Source: Saccharofermentans sp.
GTDB lineage: Bacteria > Bacillota > Clostridia > Saccharofermentanales > Saccharofermentanaceae
Assembly: GCA_024683485.1 (NCBI GenBank)
Contig: JAIKYD010000003.1
Coordinates: 1-64,000 of the forward strand
Length of the DNA stretch: 64,000 nucleotides
Reading direction: 5' to 3'
The notes under the pieces: generated by a model
Told to the model about the DNA's origin: nothing
Seen by the model: only the letters and a program-made list of their open reading frames with translations
Databases searched by the model: none
Shown: piece by piece, positions 37,125 through 47,693 of the stretch
Numbering within the stretch: position 1 is the stretch's first letter
Layout of the letters: every line of letters starts with the position of its first letter
Program-made: the position numbers and the translations under genes

Positions 37125-37784
37125 ATGACTGAAACCCATGTAACCGTTAAGACGGATTCCCGTTCTGCACGCAAGATCATGATCCGCAGGATCGCTGCCT
37201 GCGCCATTCTGACAGCGATGGCTGTTCTGCTTATGTATCTTGAGATTCCGCTCCCGTTTATGCCGGTATTCCTTAAGTTTGATTTCGCCGAACTTCCGGT
37301 TCTTATCGGAACATTTGCACTGGGTCCCGTCTGGGGGATCGTGATCGAGCTTCTCAAGAACCTGATCCACCTGCCTGTTACACAGACCATGGGTATCGGT
37401 GAGCTGTCGAACTTCATCACCGGGGTTATCTATGTCGGAACAGCAGGTCTCATTTACCGCAAATTCCGCACCAAAAAAGGCGCAGCAGCCTCAATGGCCA
37501 TAGCAACACTTGTACTTGCCATAGTCTCAGTACCCGTCAACGCTTTCATCACTCTTCCCTTATACGGTTCCATAATGAACTTCCCCATTGAAGCCATCAT
37601 CGGAATGAGTGCTGATGCAAACCCGCTCGTTAAGGACAAGATCTCTCTCCTACTGGCCGTGTTCGTTCCTTTTAACCTTTTCAAGGGAACTGTTGTCGGA
37701 ATCATCACATTCTTCGTTTATAAGCCGATCTCCAAACTTATCAACAGGACTTACGACGAGACACACATTAAAGAGAAAGCCTGA
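37125..37784 (+). CDS. ribU: riboflavin ECF transporter S component
   Basis: RibU-like membrane protein (LEIPLPFMPVFLKFDFAELPVLIGTFALGPVWGIVIELLKNLIH) directly after the FMN riboswitch; ATG at 37125 preferred over ORF-track start inside the riboswitch. Confidence 0.93.
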   Translation: MTETHVTVKTDSRSARKIMIRRIAACAILTAMAVLLMYLEIPLPFMPVFLKFDFAELPVLIGTFALGPVWGIVIELLKNLIHLPVTQTMGIGELSNFITGVIYVGTAGLIYRKFRTKKGAAASMAIATLVLAIVSVPVNAFITLPLYGSIMNFPIEAIIGMSADANPLVKDKISLLLAVFVPFNLFKGTVVGIITFFVYKPISKLINRTYDETHIKEKA

Positions 37785-37884
37785 ACTAAGGACATCAGCT
37801 GTTCTGATCAGACATTAAGACAGGCTGAGGTGTGATCTATACTCAGTTAATTCCTTTGGTGACAGTGAAATAGTTTTTATACTA

Positions 37885-40521
37885 TTATCCCTGTTCACCA
37901 TTATCAACTGTGCCTGATTTTTCGACACTACCATTTACAGCTGTCTTTCTCTTTTTATGATCAACAACGATTAATACAACGCAGCCAATAAAAGCTGTTC
38001 CAAACAGATACAAGCCATAGTCAAGCCATGCCGGGAAGAATCTTAATTCATATGTGTGGGAACCTTCAGGCGCATTTACAGACATGAACAGATCCAAAGT
38101 TTTTTCTATATCAGCCTTCTGTCCGTCGATGTAACAGGTCCAGCCTTCGTCCCAGGGGATCGTGAACAGGATCACCTGGCCTTCTGATGCTGTAAAAGAA
38201 CCCTTCAGGCAAGTTTCTTTCTCAACATTTACAGAGATGTCTCTTGCATTCAATTCTTTTGCATATCCGGCGACCAGGCTGTTATCTGCCACTGCATATA
38301 CCATTTTGGATCCAAAACTCATAAGGGCGTCCCCAGGCTTCTGACCCTCTCCGACCGTCTGTGTATCGGTTACAGTATCTCCTTCCTGATAATAGCCGAT
38401 ATATTTCATGGTCAGTTCACTGCTTCCGTTTGAAGAATCAGGAACAGAAGTATCACAACGGTATATAGGACCAGTTTTCGATGCAACAAATGAAGCTTCA
38501 ATATATGCTTCACCGGAAGCATCATACTGGACACCATTGCGTATTTCTTCACTTGTGACAGTCATTAATCCTTCAGGATCCTGATATGTAAAAGTAACAT
38601 CGTCCTGAATGGTAAAGATATCTCCGTCAAGCCCGGTCATGCTCTTCCAGACATCGTTTAGATTCTCGAACACATTATTTCCCATCTCAATGCTCTCTAT
38701 CTCACGGTTTGACAGAACAGCAATTTCCAGAGCATTCTCATTTAAATAAATGTAATTTTCTCCGGCAGCAGATATCTGTGCATAATCTTTTTCTTCAGTG
38801 ATATCTTCACGTGAGGCGGTAATATACTTCAGACCAAGAAGAGCGTCAGTTGCAGCCGGTGCACCGGTCTGGTACCAGTGCCTCATACTGTGCCAGTTTA
38901 TTCCCAGCCTGTTAAGCTGCTGATGAATAAACTTCCTGTCTCCGGGACCGGAATGGGTAACTCCGTTATAACCATACTGAACAGGATCAGAAGAATAGCC
39001 GCCAAGATCCGTTTTGTCTTTTTCCATCCGGAAGAAACCGCTGTCAAACGATCTGATCGCATCCACAGAACCACTGGCGGACTCGAGATTTGCCAGATAC
39101 TGCGTCTGATCCATTTCCCATTCTCTGACATTCAATATTGATATTGCAAAATTGGCAAAAAGGTTCATCGACAACGGCAGGACAAGCAGCGCCGTCAGAT
39201 AAACTTTTTTCTGGCTGCGCTTCTTGTAAAACTTATAGATGACATACATCGTAAGCATCAGCGCAAGATCCAATACCACTAATCCGCCGCTTATAAATTC
39301 ATAGCTGACAGAGAATATAACTACTGTTGAGGCCAGAATGATAAGCCCGCATTTTCTGATGTCTTCCCCGTCCAGTTCATCAATATATCCGAATTCCTCG
39401 GCTGCCAGCAGTATCAGAAAGAATGTGAAAACAAATGAGTATCTGTAATTGAACCAGTTGGTGTGCGTGCCGCCGTGCATCAGTTTTGTGAATACAGAAA
39501 CATAGAAGGTCAACAGATAGAAGCCAAGAACAAAGCCTGCGGCCTTTCTCCTGCGGATGTCTATCTTCCTGTTGATAAAGAACAGAATGACCAGACAGAC
39601 CACAAGAATCCCGCAGAATATGAACGGCAGACCATCTTCTAATTCATCGCAGCTGTTTGCTCCGGAAAAGAGTTTTGAGAATATCTGGATAAAAGGCATA
39701 TTCTCATCGAAAAGCAATCCTCCCTTATCCTGATCGATACGCCCTCCTGAATATGCTTTTATCGCCGGCATCCACACCGGAGCAGCAAGCAATCCTGCAA
39801 TCACAGATGATATTGACCACTTAAGGATAATGCTCTTTCTGTCGCATTCAGACGTATACAGATATGCCCCGAAAATAATTACCGAAGCAACACACAGCAT
39901 AAACCCGAAGTAGAAACTGAAGAATATCGATAAAGCCAGGGAAACGATATAAAGAAGCGGTGATCTGCCTCTGAAGATCTTCCTGAGTCCTAAAGCTATC
40001 AGAGGAAGGAACTGGGGGCCGATGAAGAAGAAGAAATGGAAGCAGTAAGCCACATTAAAACCCATGAGGGCATAACTTGTGGAAAACAGCAGATTGCTTA
40101 GATCATGCCCTCTTACATCAGCCAGCAAAAGATACATTGTCACGCCGCAGATGCAGATATTGATAACCGTTATCCACGTGAAGTATTCCGTCATATTCTC
40201 CGGCGTTGCAAAGAAAGTGAGAAGCGTAACCGGTGTTATTCCGCCCCAGGCCAAAAGGCTCCATTCATTTCCTCCGAGGCCGTTCTTAAAAGAATAAAAG
40301 AGGTTCTCCTGCCCGTGCAGAATCCTGCTGAAATTGGAGAAACTTCTTACATAAAGCGTCCCGTCACTTATGGCCAGATTATGGCTGCCAAAAGGTGTTA
40401 TCCCAAGAACAAACAGTGCGGCTATGACAAGAATACATGGAAGCAGAAAAGAGAGAAGCAAATAAATGACTTTGCCGTCTCCGGTCTTTATCTTCAATTT
40501 TTCATCCGTAAATGATTCCAT
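37885..40521 (-). CDS. YfhO-family membrane protein
   Basis: Multi-TM with C-terminal ...TIPWDEGWTCYIDGQKADIEKTLDLFMSVNAPEGSHTYELRFFPAWLDYGLYLF, typical of YfhO. Confidence 0.88.
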   Translation of the reverse strand: MESFTDEKLKIKTGDGKVIYLLLSFLLPCILVIAALFVLGITPFGSHNLAISDGTLYVRSFSNFSRILHGQENLFYSFKNGLGGNEWSLLAWGGITPVTLLTFFATPENMTEYFTWITVINICICGVTMYLLLADVRGHDLSNLLFSTSYALMGFNVAYCFHFFFFIGPQFLPLIALGLRKIFRGRSPLLYIVSLALSIFFSFYFGFMLCVASVIIFGAYLYTSECDRKSIILKWSISSVIAGLLAAPVWMPAIKAYSGGRIDQDKGGLLFDENMPFIQIFSKLFSGANSCDELEDGLPFIFCGILVVCLVILFFINRKIDIRRRKAAGFVLGFYLLTFYVSVFTKLMHGGTHTNWFNYRYSFVFTFFLILLAAEEFGYIDELDGEDIRKCGLIILASTVVIFSVSYEFISGGLVVLDLALMLTMYVIYKFYKKRSQKKVYLTALLVLPLSMNLFANFAISILNVREWEMDQTQYLANLESASGSVDAIRSFDSGFFRMEKDKTDLGGYSSDPVQYGYNGVTHSGPGDRKFIHQQLNRLGINWHSMRHWYQTGAPAATDALLGLKYITASREDITEEKDYAQISAAGENYIYLNENALEIAVLSNREIESIEMGNNVFENLNDVWKSMTGLDGDIFTIQDDVTFTYQDPEGLMTVTSEEIRNGVQYDASGEAYIEASFVASKTGPIYRCDTSVPDSSNGSSELTMKYIGYYQEGDTVTDTQTVGEGQKPGDALMSFGSKMVYAVADNSLVAGYAKELNARDISVNVEKETCLKGSFTASEGQVILFTIPWDEGWTCYIDGQKADIEKTLDLFMSVNAPEGSHTYELRFFPAWLDYGLYLFGTAFIGCVVLIVVDHKKRKTAVNGSVEKSGTVDNGEQG

Positions 40522-40548
40522 CGAAGGCTGCTCCTGAATTTTCCGGAA

Positions 40549-41436
40549 TTATCTTCTTCCAACCGCATTCTCAGCGATAATCCCTATTGACTTGACCGAT
40601 TGGGGCCACTCGGGATGCGCTATGGGAAAGACGTGATGCATCTTAAGATCGCCTTCATTTTTCGCCTCATAGTATAGAGCATTATCAAAATGTTCTTTAA
40701 ATGCCCTGTCCTGCTCACGAAGGAAATCTTCTTCACCGGTGATTATCGCTATCCTGAGATCGCTGTCCCGTTCCGCGATCAGACCGAGATCATACGCGTA
40801 GTCAGGAAGGCGCTGCGTATCTGTGCGGTCATCGATGCGGTTCTCAAAATATAACCCCGGAAAACCCTTTGGATGGTTCTGGATCCCGGGACAGATAAGT
40901 CCTGCGGATTCGACTGTACCTTTGGGTTTCTCGAAAACCCACATCCTGTGTGCTATATGTCTGCTCCTGGCAGCAATAGCCACCATGTAAGCAAGATATC
41001 CTCCCGCTGAATCACCAACGGTGTGAAACTTTTTGAACCCGTACTTTATATAAACAAAATTGATCGCTTTGAATATCTCCGTAATTATCTGCGGGAGTTC
41101 AGCTTCCGGCATTAACGTATAGTCAACATTGACAACGGGGATTCCGGCTTTGATCGCCAGATGCATGCCGAAATTCTGATCAAGTTTCTTGAACCCGTAA
41201 ACAAAAGCACCGCCGTGGATCAGTATGAAGCATTCTCTCGCGCCGACACAGCCGAACGGTGTATAGACATCCAGTTTGAGAGGCTTGGGGCCGTCCTTGT
41301 AAGTAATGTCCATCTCCGTTTTGCATCCCGCAGGAAAAACCTCATTCTCAAGTCTGGGCGTATCAAAAGCCGTACAGTTCCTGATAAAGATCTGCCTTTC
41401 CTTCTCTGCTTTGTGCCGGATGAAAGAGTTGAACAA
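40549..41436 (-). CDS. alpha/beta hydrolase (esterase/lipase type)
   Basis: ILIHGGAFVYG oxyanion motif, VGDSAGGYLAYM nucleophile elbow. Confidence 0.88.
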   Translation of the reverse strand: MFNSFIRHKAEKERQIFIRNCTAFDTPRLENEVFPAGCKTEMDITYKDGPKPLKLDVYTPFGCVGARECFILIHGGAFVYGFKKLDQNFGMHLAIKAGIPVVNVDYTLMPEAELPQIITEIFKAINFVYIKYGFKKFHTVGDSAGGYLAYMVAIAARSRHIAHRMWVFEKPKGTVESAGLICPGIQNHPKGFPGLYFENRIDDRTDTQRLPDYAYDLGLIAERDSDLRIAIITGEEDFLREQDRAFKEHFDNALYYEAKNEGDLKMHHVFPIAHPEWPQSVKSIGIIAENAVGRR

Positions 41437-41456
41437 GGGAAGCCTCCTTCCTTATG

Positions 41457-42881
41457 TCACTTCTTTTTAAAAGAAATGGGCTTTGTCCTCGGTGTTACCA
41501 GACCTAATATGATCCAGAAATAAGGTGCAACGTTCATAACACTGCTGCTAATGAGTGCCTGTGAAATATAAGCAACAAACACACCGAAGAAGATCCACAA
41601 AAGACTGCGTCTGACGTCATTCTTCTCACTGAATATTGCCTTAACTGAACTTACAGTAGCATAGATAAGAAGCGCCAAATAGTTGATGAGTGCAAATACA
41701 CCCTGAGTTGCAAGTGTGTGGATATATTCTGAGTGACCCTTACTCTGAACATACATACCTTTTTGCCAGCCGGGCTGTTCCCTGAATGCTTCCGCAAGAT
41801 TATCGAGTCCGATACCGGTGAGCCAGTGGCGGGGAACACTTGAGAGTGCCGCTCTCCAGATATCACCTCTTCCGTTGCCGAAGTCACCTGTCTGAGTTAT
41901 CGATGTTGTATCTTCAACAGTCTGCTCCAGCTTATCGGTGATAGATGATTCCAATATGATATTGAGAATGATCACCGCAATGTATCCGATGATCATTGTG
42001 ATGAAGTCGATCGTGATCTGTCTCAATGAATCCTTATCGATAGCGCCTTTGTTCATAACGATAAGAGAAACGATATACATCAGGATCATGGCTCCGAGTC
42101 CGACCCAGGCAAGACGTGCCATGCTTGAGATCATTGTATAGAACATGAGAATTGACAATGCGAAGAAAACCCACTTTGCCGCTTTCTTTTTGAAGAGTTT
42201 TGAGCTCATTATAAACAGTCCTGAAGTGGCTGCTGTAAGAACACAGGAAAGCGTTCCGTAGAAATTGGTATTCTGAAGCAATCCGTATGCTGCCGTATAA
42301 CCCGGACGGTCAGCCTCGTACAGACAGTAAGCTATCTCTATTCCGCGTGTCTGAAGGAATGCGACCGTTCCCTGGATAAGTGCAACGATTGCATAAGTGA
42401 ATATGATTTTCCTGCGGAGTTTGGTATCTTCGATCATGGAACCGGCATAGAAAAGCCCATAGTAGCAGAGGAAATGCAGCGGGTGTTCCATATAGTATCT
42501 GAAACCGTCAGAGAACACTCCAAAATTCTTCGAGCAGAACATCGATACAAGCATAAAGAACATAAGCGTAAAGTAGAAGATGTCTGCCACATAAAGTTTG
42601 AACTTGCCGGACACTGCTCTGGATATAAAAGAGAGAACAACAAAGGCAGTCAGGATGATGCCGAATAACCCGACAATATAAGGCTGGCAGTAGGAAGGAT
42701 ACATAAACCTGAAAGCCTTGATTTTGGAACTCTTCAGAACCTCATTAATGATCTCTGCCACCGGCAGGAACACGAGCAGTACCATTGATATATAACAGAA
42801 CACTTTGTCGGAAGCGATCTTAGCAAGCACGGGTGTTTTTGCTTTTACTTCTCCAGTCATCTCCATACCTCTTGTACACAA
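41457..42881 (-). CDS. O-antigen ligase/polymerase (Wzy/WaaL)-like membrane protein
   Basis: Multi-TM protein with loop ...GRGDIWRAALSSVPRHWLTGIGLDNLAEAF...SKGHSEYIHTLATQGVFAL. Confidence 0.82.
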   Translation of the reverse strand: MCTRGMEMTGEVKAKTPVLAKIASDKVFCYISMVLLVFLPVAEIINEVLKSSKIKAFRFMYPSYCQPYIVGLFGIILTAFVVLSFISRAVSGKFKLYVADIFYFTLMFFMLVSMFCSKNFGVFSDGFRYYMEHPLHFLCYYGLFYAGSMIEDTKLRRKIIFTYAIVALIQGTVAFLQTRGIEIAYCLYEADRPGYTAAYGLLQNTNFYGTLSCVLTAATSGLFIMSSKLFKKKAAKWVFFALSILMFYTMISSMARLAWVGLGAMILMYIVSLIVMNKGAIDKDSLRQITIDFITMIIGYIAVIILNIILESSITDKLEQTVEDTTSITQTGDFGNGRGDIWRAALSSVPRHWLTGIGLDNLAEAFREQPGWQKGMYVQSKGHSEYIHTLATQGVFALINYLALLIYATVSSVKAIFSEKNDVRRSLLWIFFGVFVAYISQALISSSVMNVAPYFWIILGLVTPRTKPISFKKK

Positions 42882-42997
42882 AACATTTATTTATCTAAAT
42901 TATTATAAAGAACTTGCATTTCTTTTGAAAGTGCGTAAACATTCACGCTGTTACTTGTTATATAATTGTCACGAAAATCAAAAATGGAGATTCTGAT

Positions 42998-43897
42998 ATG
43001 TCACAAGACTTGCCCCGCGAACATTTATCAAAACTCGTCGCATCCTTTATGACCTATTCCGCAGGACACCTTCCTGACGATGTAAAAACACGCCTTGCAC
43101 AGATGAAAGAGATCGAGAATGAGGGATTCTCACCGGACATCTATAACGTAATGGAAAAGAATATGCAGCTTGCGGATTCTTTGAAAAGGCCATCGTGCCA
43201 GGATACCGGTATTCCACAGTTTTTCGCGCGCGTCGGATCGGGATGGCCCTATATGGACATCATTGAAGATGCGCTGATCGATGCTGTCAGGGAAGCTACA
43301 GCTTCGGCTCCGTTGAGACCCAATGCTGTCGAGGTCTTCGACGAGAAGAACACAGGCAACAACATAGGAACCCACAGTCCCTGGATCGACTGGGAGATCG
43401 TAAAGGACAGCAATGAACTTGAACTCTATTTCTATATGGCCGGAGGCGGATGCTCGCTGCCCGGATTCTCAAAAGTACTTATGCCCCTTGAAGGATACGA
43501 GGGCATCGCAAAAGCGGTTTTCGAGCAGATGACGACATACGGCGTAAATGCCTGCCCTCCCTGCCTCGTAGGCATCGGTATCGCCGGTTCTTCCGAAGTG
43601 GCTGCCAAGCTTTCCAAAAAGGCGCTCTTAAGACAGGTCGGTTCACACAACCCCAATCCAAAGGCTGCAGAGATGGAGAAGCTCCTCGAAGATGGACTCA
43701 ACTCCATAGGACTCGGCCCCGGCGGATTTGGCGGCAAACTTTCTGTCATGGGCGTAAACATCGAGCAGGCATCAAGACACCCCGCAACACTTGCGATGGG
43801 TATGTCCACAGCATGCTGGGCTCACAGAAGAGCCGGGATCAGGATAAAGCCTGATTTCACCTACGATTTCTTCACACACAAGGGGGCAGTCTTATGA
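42998..43897 (+). CDS. class I fumarate hydratase / L(+)-tartrate dehydratase alpha subunit
   Basis: KRPSCQDTGIPQFFARVG, EVFDEKNTGNNIGTHSPWIDWE, AGGGCSLPGFSKVLMP. Confidence 0.9.
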   Translation: MSQDLPREHLSKLVASFMTYSAGHLPDDVKTRLAQMKEIENEGFSPDIYNVMEKNMQLADSLKRPSCQDTGIPQFFARVGSGWPYMDIIEDALIDAVREATASAPLRPNAVEVFDEKNTGNNIGTHSPWIDWEIVKDSNELELYFYMAGGGCSLPGFSKVLMPLEGYEGIAKAVFEQMTTYGVNACPPCLVGIGIAGSSEVAAKLSKKALLRQVGSHNPNPKAAEMEKLLEDGLNSIGLGPGGFGGKLSVMGVNIEQASRHPATLAMGMSTACWAHRRAGIRIKPDFTYDFFTHKGAVL

Positions 43898-44517
43898 GCA
43901 CTTTTGAATTTAAAACACCCGTATCTGATGAAGATATCAGGAAGGTTCACATAGGTGACGTTATTTACCTCACAGGCGACATAGTCACAGGAAGAGATGA
44001 CGTTCATCACAGGGTAGTTATCTCCGGAAAAGAAGCACCTGTTGATCTTAAAGGCAAAGCGATATTCCACGCAGGTCCCATCATGAAGAAGATCTCAGCT
44101 GAAGGCGAACCTGATAAATACAAGGTCATCAGCGTCGGTCCAACCACTTCCATGCGTATGGAAAAGGCCCAGGCTGAATTCCTTGAGAAAACCGGTGTCA
44201 AGATCATAATCGGAAAAGGCGGAATGGGGCCAAAGACCACTCAGGGATGCATGGACAGCTGTGCCATTCACACCATTTTTCCCGGCGGATGTGCTGTTGT
44301 GGCAGCTGAAGAAGTCGTTGATGTTGAAGGTGTTGAGTGGCTCGATCTGGGTATGCCGGAAGCAATGTGGAGACTTAAAGCGGAACATTTCGGACCCCTC
44401 ATCGTATCGATAGATTCATATGGAAACAATCTTATCGAGAACAACAAAAAGGAATTCAACACAAAGAGAGAACAGGCTTTGGAGAACCTCAAAGGCAAAC
44501 TGTCCTTCATGGAATAA
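43894..44517 (+). CDS. class I fumarate hydratase / L(+)-tartrate dehydratase beta subunit
   Basis: GDVIYLTGDIVTGRDDVHHR, GPTTSMRME, IIGKGGMGPKTTQGCMDSCAIHTIFPGGCAV. Confidence 0.92.
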   Translation: MSTFEFKTPVSDEDIRKVHIGDVIYLTGDIVTGRDDVHHRVVISGKEAPVDLKGKAIFHAGPIMKKISAEGEPDKYKVISVGPTTSMRMEKAQAEFLEKTGVKIIIGKGGMGPKTTQGCMDSCAIHTIFPGGCAVVAAEEVVDVEGVEWLDLGMPEAMWRLKAEHFGPLIVSIDSYGNNLIENNKKEFNTKREQALENLKGKLSFME

Positions 44518-44519
44518 AT

Positions 44520-45236
44520 ATGTCTCCAAAGGTGCCTGCATCAACAATAAAATATCCAGATCTTAAAGCGCTCGTAAAAGAAGGCGTTAAACTTCTGATC
44601 TTCGATCTTGACGGTACGCTTCTTGATTCAATGAGCGTCTGGCATGATGTTGACAGGGAATTCCTTGGCCGCTACGGCTATGAAGTCACCCCTGAATATA
44701 CCGATGTCGTAAAAAGAGCATCAATAGAGGACGCTGCAAGATATACCCAGACCAGATACCGCATTCCCCTAACCTGGCAGGAGATCGCCGGCACGTGGGA
44801 ATCTATGGTCTATGATTTTTACAGATCGGAAGTAAACCTCAAAAAAGGAACCAGAGAATATCTGGAACAGGCAAAAAGGCTTGGTTTTCCGTTAAGCGTA
44901 ACAACTGCCCTGTCACGCAAAAATGCAGATGCGGCTTTGACGCACACAGGTGTAAGAAACATGTTCGACTGCGTGATAACGCTTGAGGACCTTGGAGGCA
45001 GGATCGATAAGAGCTCTCCGGATATCTTTCTCCGTGTAACGGACTACATTTCCGCACATGGGACCAAAGTCGAACCTTATCAGGCGGTAGTTTTCGATGA
45101 TGTCAGCGAAGCCATAAAGGGTGCAAGATCAGGCGGCTTTAAGACCTGCGCGGTATATGATGATATCGGCTGCGGAGGTCCCGGTATGTGGGAGCACTTC
45201 GCAGCCGTGTGTGACTTCTCTGTATATGAATTCTGA
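44520..45236 (+). CDS. HAD-family hydrolase
   Basis: LIFDLDGTLLDSMSVWHDVDREFLGRYG. Confidence 0.88.
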   Translation: MSPKVPASTIKYPDLKALVKEGVKLLIFDLDGTLLDSMSVWHDVDREFLGRYGYEVTPEYTDVVKRASIEDAARYTQTRYRIPLTWQEIAGTWESMVYDFYRSEVNLKKGTREYLEQAKRLGFPLSVTTALSRKNADAALTHTGVRNMFDCVITLEDLGGRIDKSSPDIFLRVTDYISAHGTKVEPYQAVVFDDVSEAIKGARSGGFKTCAVYDDIGCGGPGMWEHFAAVCDFSVYEF

Positions 45237-45326
45237 ACGGTTCTTTTATTCCCTCCTTTTCCTTTACCCCCTATAATCTACGGCCTTAACTCAGATTCCA
45301 TTTACAGAATTTCTATGCTTGTTGGA

Positions 45327-46436
45327 TTATTCTTTTGTGGTCTCTTTACTTTCTTCCTTCTTATCCTCCTTTGTATCTTTCTTATCTTCAGATTTCTTTT
45401 CTGCCTCTTTTGCCTGAGCTTCCTTTGCAGCAAGAGCCTTTGCCCTTCTTGCTCTTCTCTTCTTGCGTGCTGAGAATACGATGATAAGAACAACTACTGC
45501 AATTATTGTCAGGAAGATAATTCCAGGGATTACCGCGATGATGCCTAACAGGAGATCCTCGAAGAACTCAACTGTGTTCTCCCACATATCCTCGAACTGC
45601 TTCATTACCCTCTCGCCGTATGTTACAACGTGAGCTTCCTCAACTTCCTTCTCCTCAAGAACTTCCTGCAAAGTAAGTGTTAATGTTGCATACTGAACCT
45701 GATTCTCGAGTACTCTGATCCTTGATTCTGAACTCTCAATCTGGTATCTGACATCCGTGAGTCTGTTCTGAAGGATGATGATCGTATCGAGATCTTCAGC
45801 CTTCGAGAGGAGTTCCATAAGCTGATCGTACTCAACTCTAAGGGATTCTATTCTTGACTTTGTATCAACATATTCAAGAGTTACGTCAGATGTTCCCTCG
45901 TTTGAGGACGTTACAGTGCAGCTGCTGCCGACTGTTGCGATAAGAGCATCAAGTTTGTCTGCAGGAACGCGCACCGTGTATACTCCCGTGCGGAGATCTT
46001 TGTTGTTGCCTGTTCCGCGCATCGATGAGTACTCGATGTAGCCTCCGAAAGCCTTGACCTGACTTTCTACATTAGATGCAACCTCAACATAATTTGTAGT
46101 CTCGGCTGTGATGGAAACAGTCCTTATCAGGAGTCGTCCCTTTGACGGATCGATATTGACGTCACCGACCGTGTCAGGAGCGCCGGATACAATACCGCCA
46201 CTGCTTTCCTCATAGTATTCCTCATATTCGTAATCACCCATTTCATCCGGGTAACTGTTCACAAATCCCATGTCGCCTTTCAGGGTATCTCCGGCTGCAT
46301 ATTGCACTTCAGGAACCGCTTCGTTATGTGAACGGTCCGCCTCATTATTTTTCGTGCCGGAAGAGCATCCTGCTATCATTGATACTGCAAGAAGACCTGC
46401 GGTCATTGCTGCTAAAACTCTCTTTTTCATGTTCAT
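45327..46436 (-). CDS. DUF4349-domain lipoprotein/membrane protein
   Basis: Lipobox-like MKKRVLAAMTAGLLAVSMIAGCSSG; DUF4349 pattern RLLIRTVSITAETTNYVEVASNVESQVKAFGGYIEYS; C-terminal TM; start reassigned to about 46436. Confidence 0.85.
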   Translation of the reverse strand: MNMKKRVLAAMTAGLLAVSMIAGCSSGTKNNEADRSHNEAVPEVQYAAGDTLKGDMGFVNSYPDEMGDYEYEEYYEESSGGIVSGAPDTVGDVNIDPSKGRLLIRTVSITAETTNYVEVASNVESQVKAFGGYIEYSSMRGTGNNKDLRTGVYTVRVPADKLDALIATVGSSCTVTSSNEGTSDVTLEYVDTKSRIESLRVEYDQLMELLSKAEDLDTIIILQNRLTDVRYQIESSESRIRVLENQVQYATLTLTLQEVLEEKEVEEAHVVTYGERVMKQFEDMWENTVEFFEDLLLGIIAVIPGIIFLTIIAVVVLIIVFSARKKRRARRAKALAAKEAQAKEAEKKSEDKKDTKEDKKEESKETTKE

Positions 46437-46561
46437 TCCCTCCGTTTGGACATATGTCTTGTCCTGCGTTCTTACCTTAGATACAGACGGGATCCGCGAA
46501 ATGTTGCACCTTGGCAAAACTTTTTTCCAAGCATGTTATCCCGTCAGTTCTTCCACAGGCA

Positions 46562-47683
46562 ATGAAAATTCCAAGTGATATACTTACTTCTATGGATATC
46601 TCTATGACAGAACATGACCTCTGGGAATACCTTGCCAAAGAACGCCGCCCGATAGCCCTGTACGGCACGGGTGACGGTGCTGACAAGATCATTGCCGTGC
46701 TGGACCGGTACGGACTTAAAGATCTCGTTGGTTCTGTTTTCGCAAGCGACGGATTTGTAAGGGACAGAATGTTCCACGGCTTCAAAGTCACATCTTTTGA
46801 CGGCTGCTGCAAAGCTTTAGAGGGGCAGGATTTCATTGTCCTAGTCTGTTTCGGCTCATCGAGACCGGAAGTCCTTGCCCGCGTGGATGAGATTGCTTCT
46901 GAAAGGGAACTCTATGTTCCGGACGTTCCTGTTTACGGAAATGTGCTGTTCAACCGTGAATTCTACGAAGAGAATATTGCTGCCATTGAAGAGGTTTATC
47001 CGCATCTGTCAGATGAGATCTCACGCAATTGCTACATCAGTTACATCAATTATAAACTGACAGGCAACATAAAATATCTTGCTCAATGCGAATCAGATCC
47101 CGACGATGAGTATACGCTCATAAACACCATATCCGGCGGCTGTTTTATAGATCTCGGAGCATACTGCGGTGATACGCTGAAGCGTTATCTTTATAAGTTC
47201 CCATGCATGAAGACAGCAATTGCCGCCGAACCGGAACCGCATTCATTTAAAAAACTGAAAGCCTGCGCGGAAGTTCTTGAGTCTGAAGGCTTTAATATCA
47301 CATGCATCAATGCATTAGTTGGCAGAAGAACGGGGACGGAACAAGTATCAACCGCAAGAGGGCGCGGAACAAGAGCATTGCCCAACAGCAACGTCGAATT
47401 AAAGAACACCCGTCCGATCGATGTGGTGACCGTTGATTCTTTGGACTGCGGAAAAGCAGGCTTTATCAAGTTCGATATTGAGGGATCGGAAGCAGAAGCA
47501 ATCGAAGGTGCCAGAGAAACAATATTAAGAGACCGCCCCGTCATGAAGATCGCCTGTTATCACAGGAGCGAGGATGTTTTCGCGCTTGTAAAGAAAGTCC
47601 TTGAGATCAGAAATGACTATAAAGTCTATATGCGGCACACAAGATGCATCCCCGGCTGGGATACGGATTTCTATTTTGTTTGA
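46562..47683 (+). CDS. FkbM-family methyltransferase
   Basis: CFIDLGAYCGDTLKRYLYKFPCMKTAIAAEPEP..., VDSLDCGKAGFIKFDIEGSEAEAIEGARETI. Confidence 0.85.
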   Translation: MKIPSDILTSMDISMTEHDLWEYLAKERRPIALYGTGDGADKIIAVLDRYGLKDLVGSVFASDGFVRDRMFHGFKVTSFDGCCKALEGQDFIVLVCFGSSRPEVLARVDEIASERELYVPDVPVYGNVLFNREFYEENIAAIEEVYPHLSDEISRNCYISYINYKLTGNIKYLAQCESDPDDEYTLINTISGGCFIDLGAYCGDTLKRYLYKFPCMKTAIAAEPEPHSFKKLKACAEVLESEGFNITCINALVGRRTGTEQVSTARGRGTRALPNSNVELKNTRPIDVVTVDSLDCGKAGFIKFDIEGSEAEAIEGARETILRDRPVMKIACYHRSEDVFALVKKVLEIRNDYKVYMRHTRCIPGWDTDFYFV

Positions 47684-47693
47684 TGAGGAAAAG

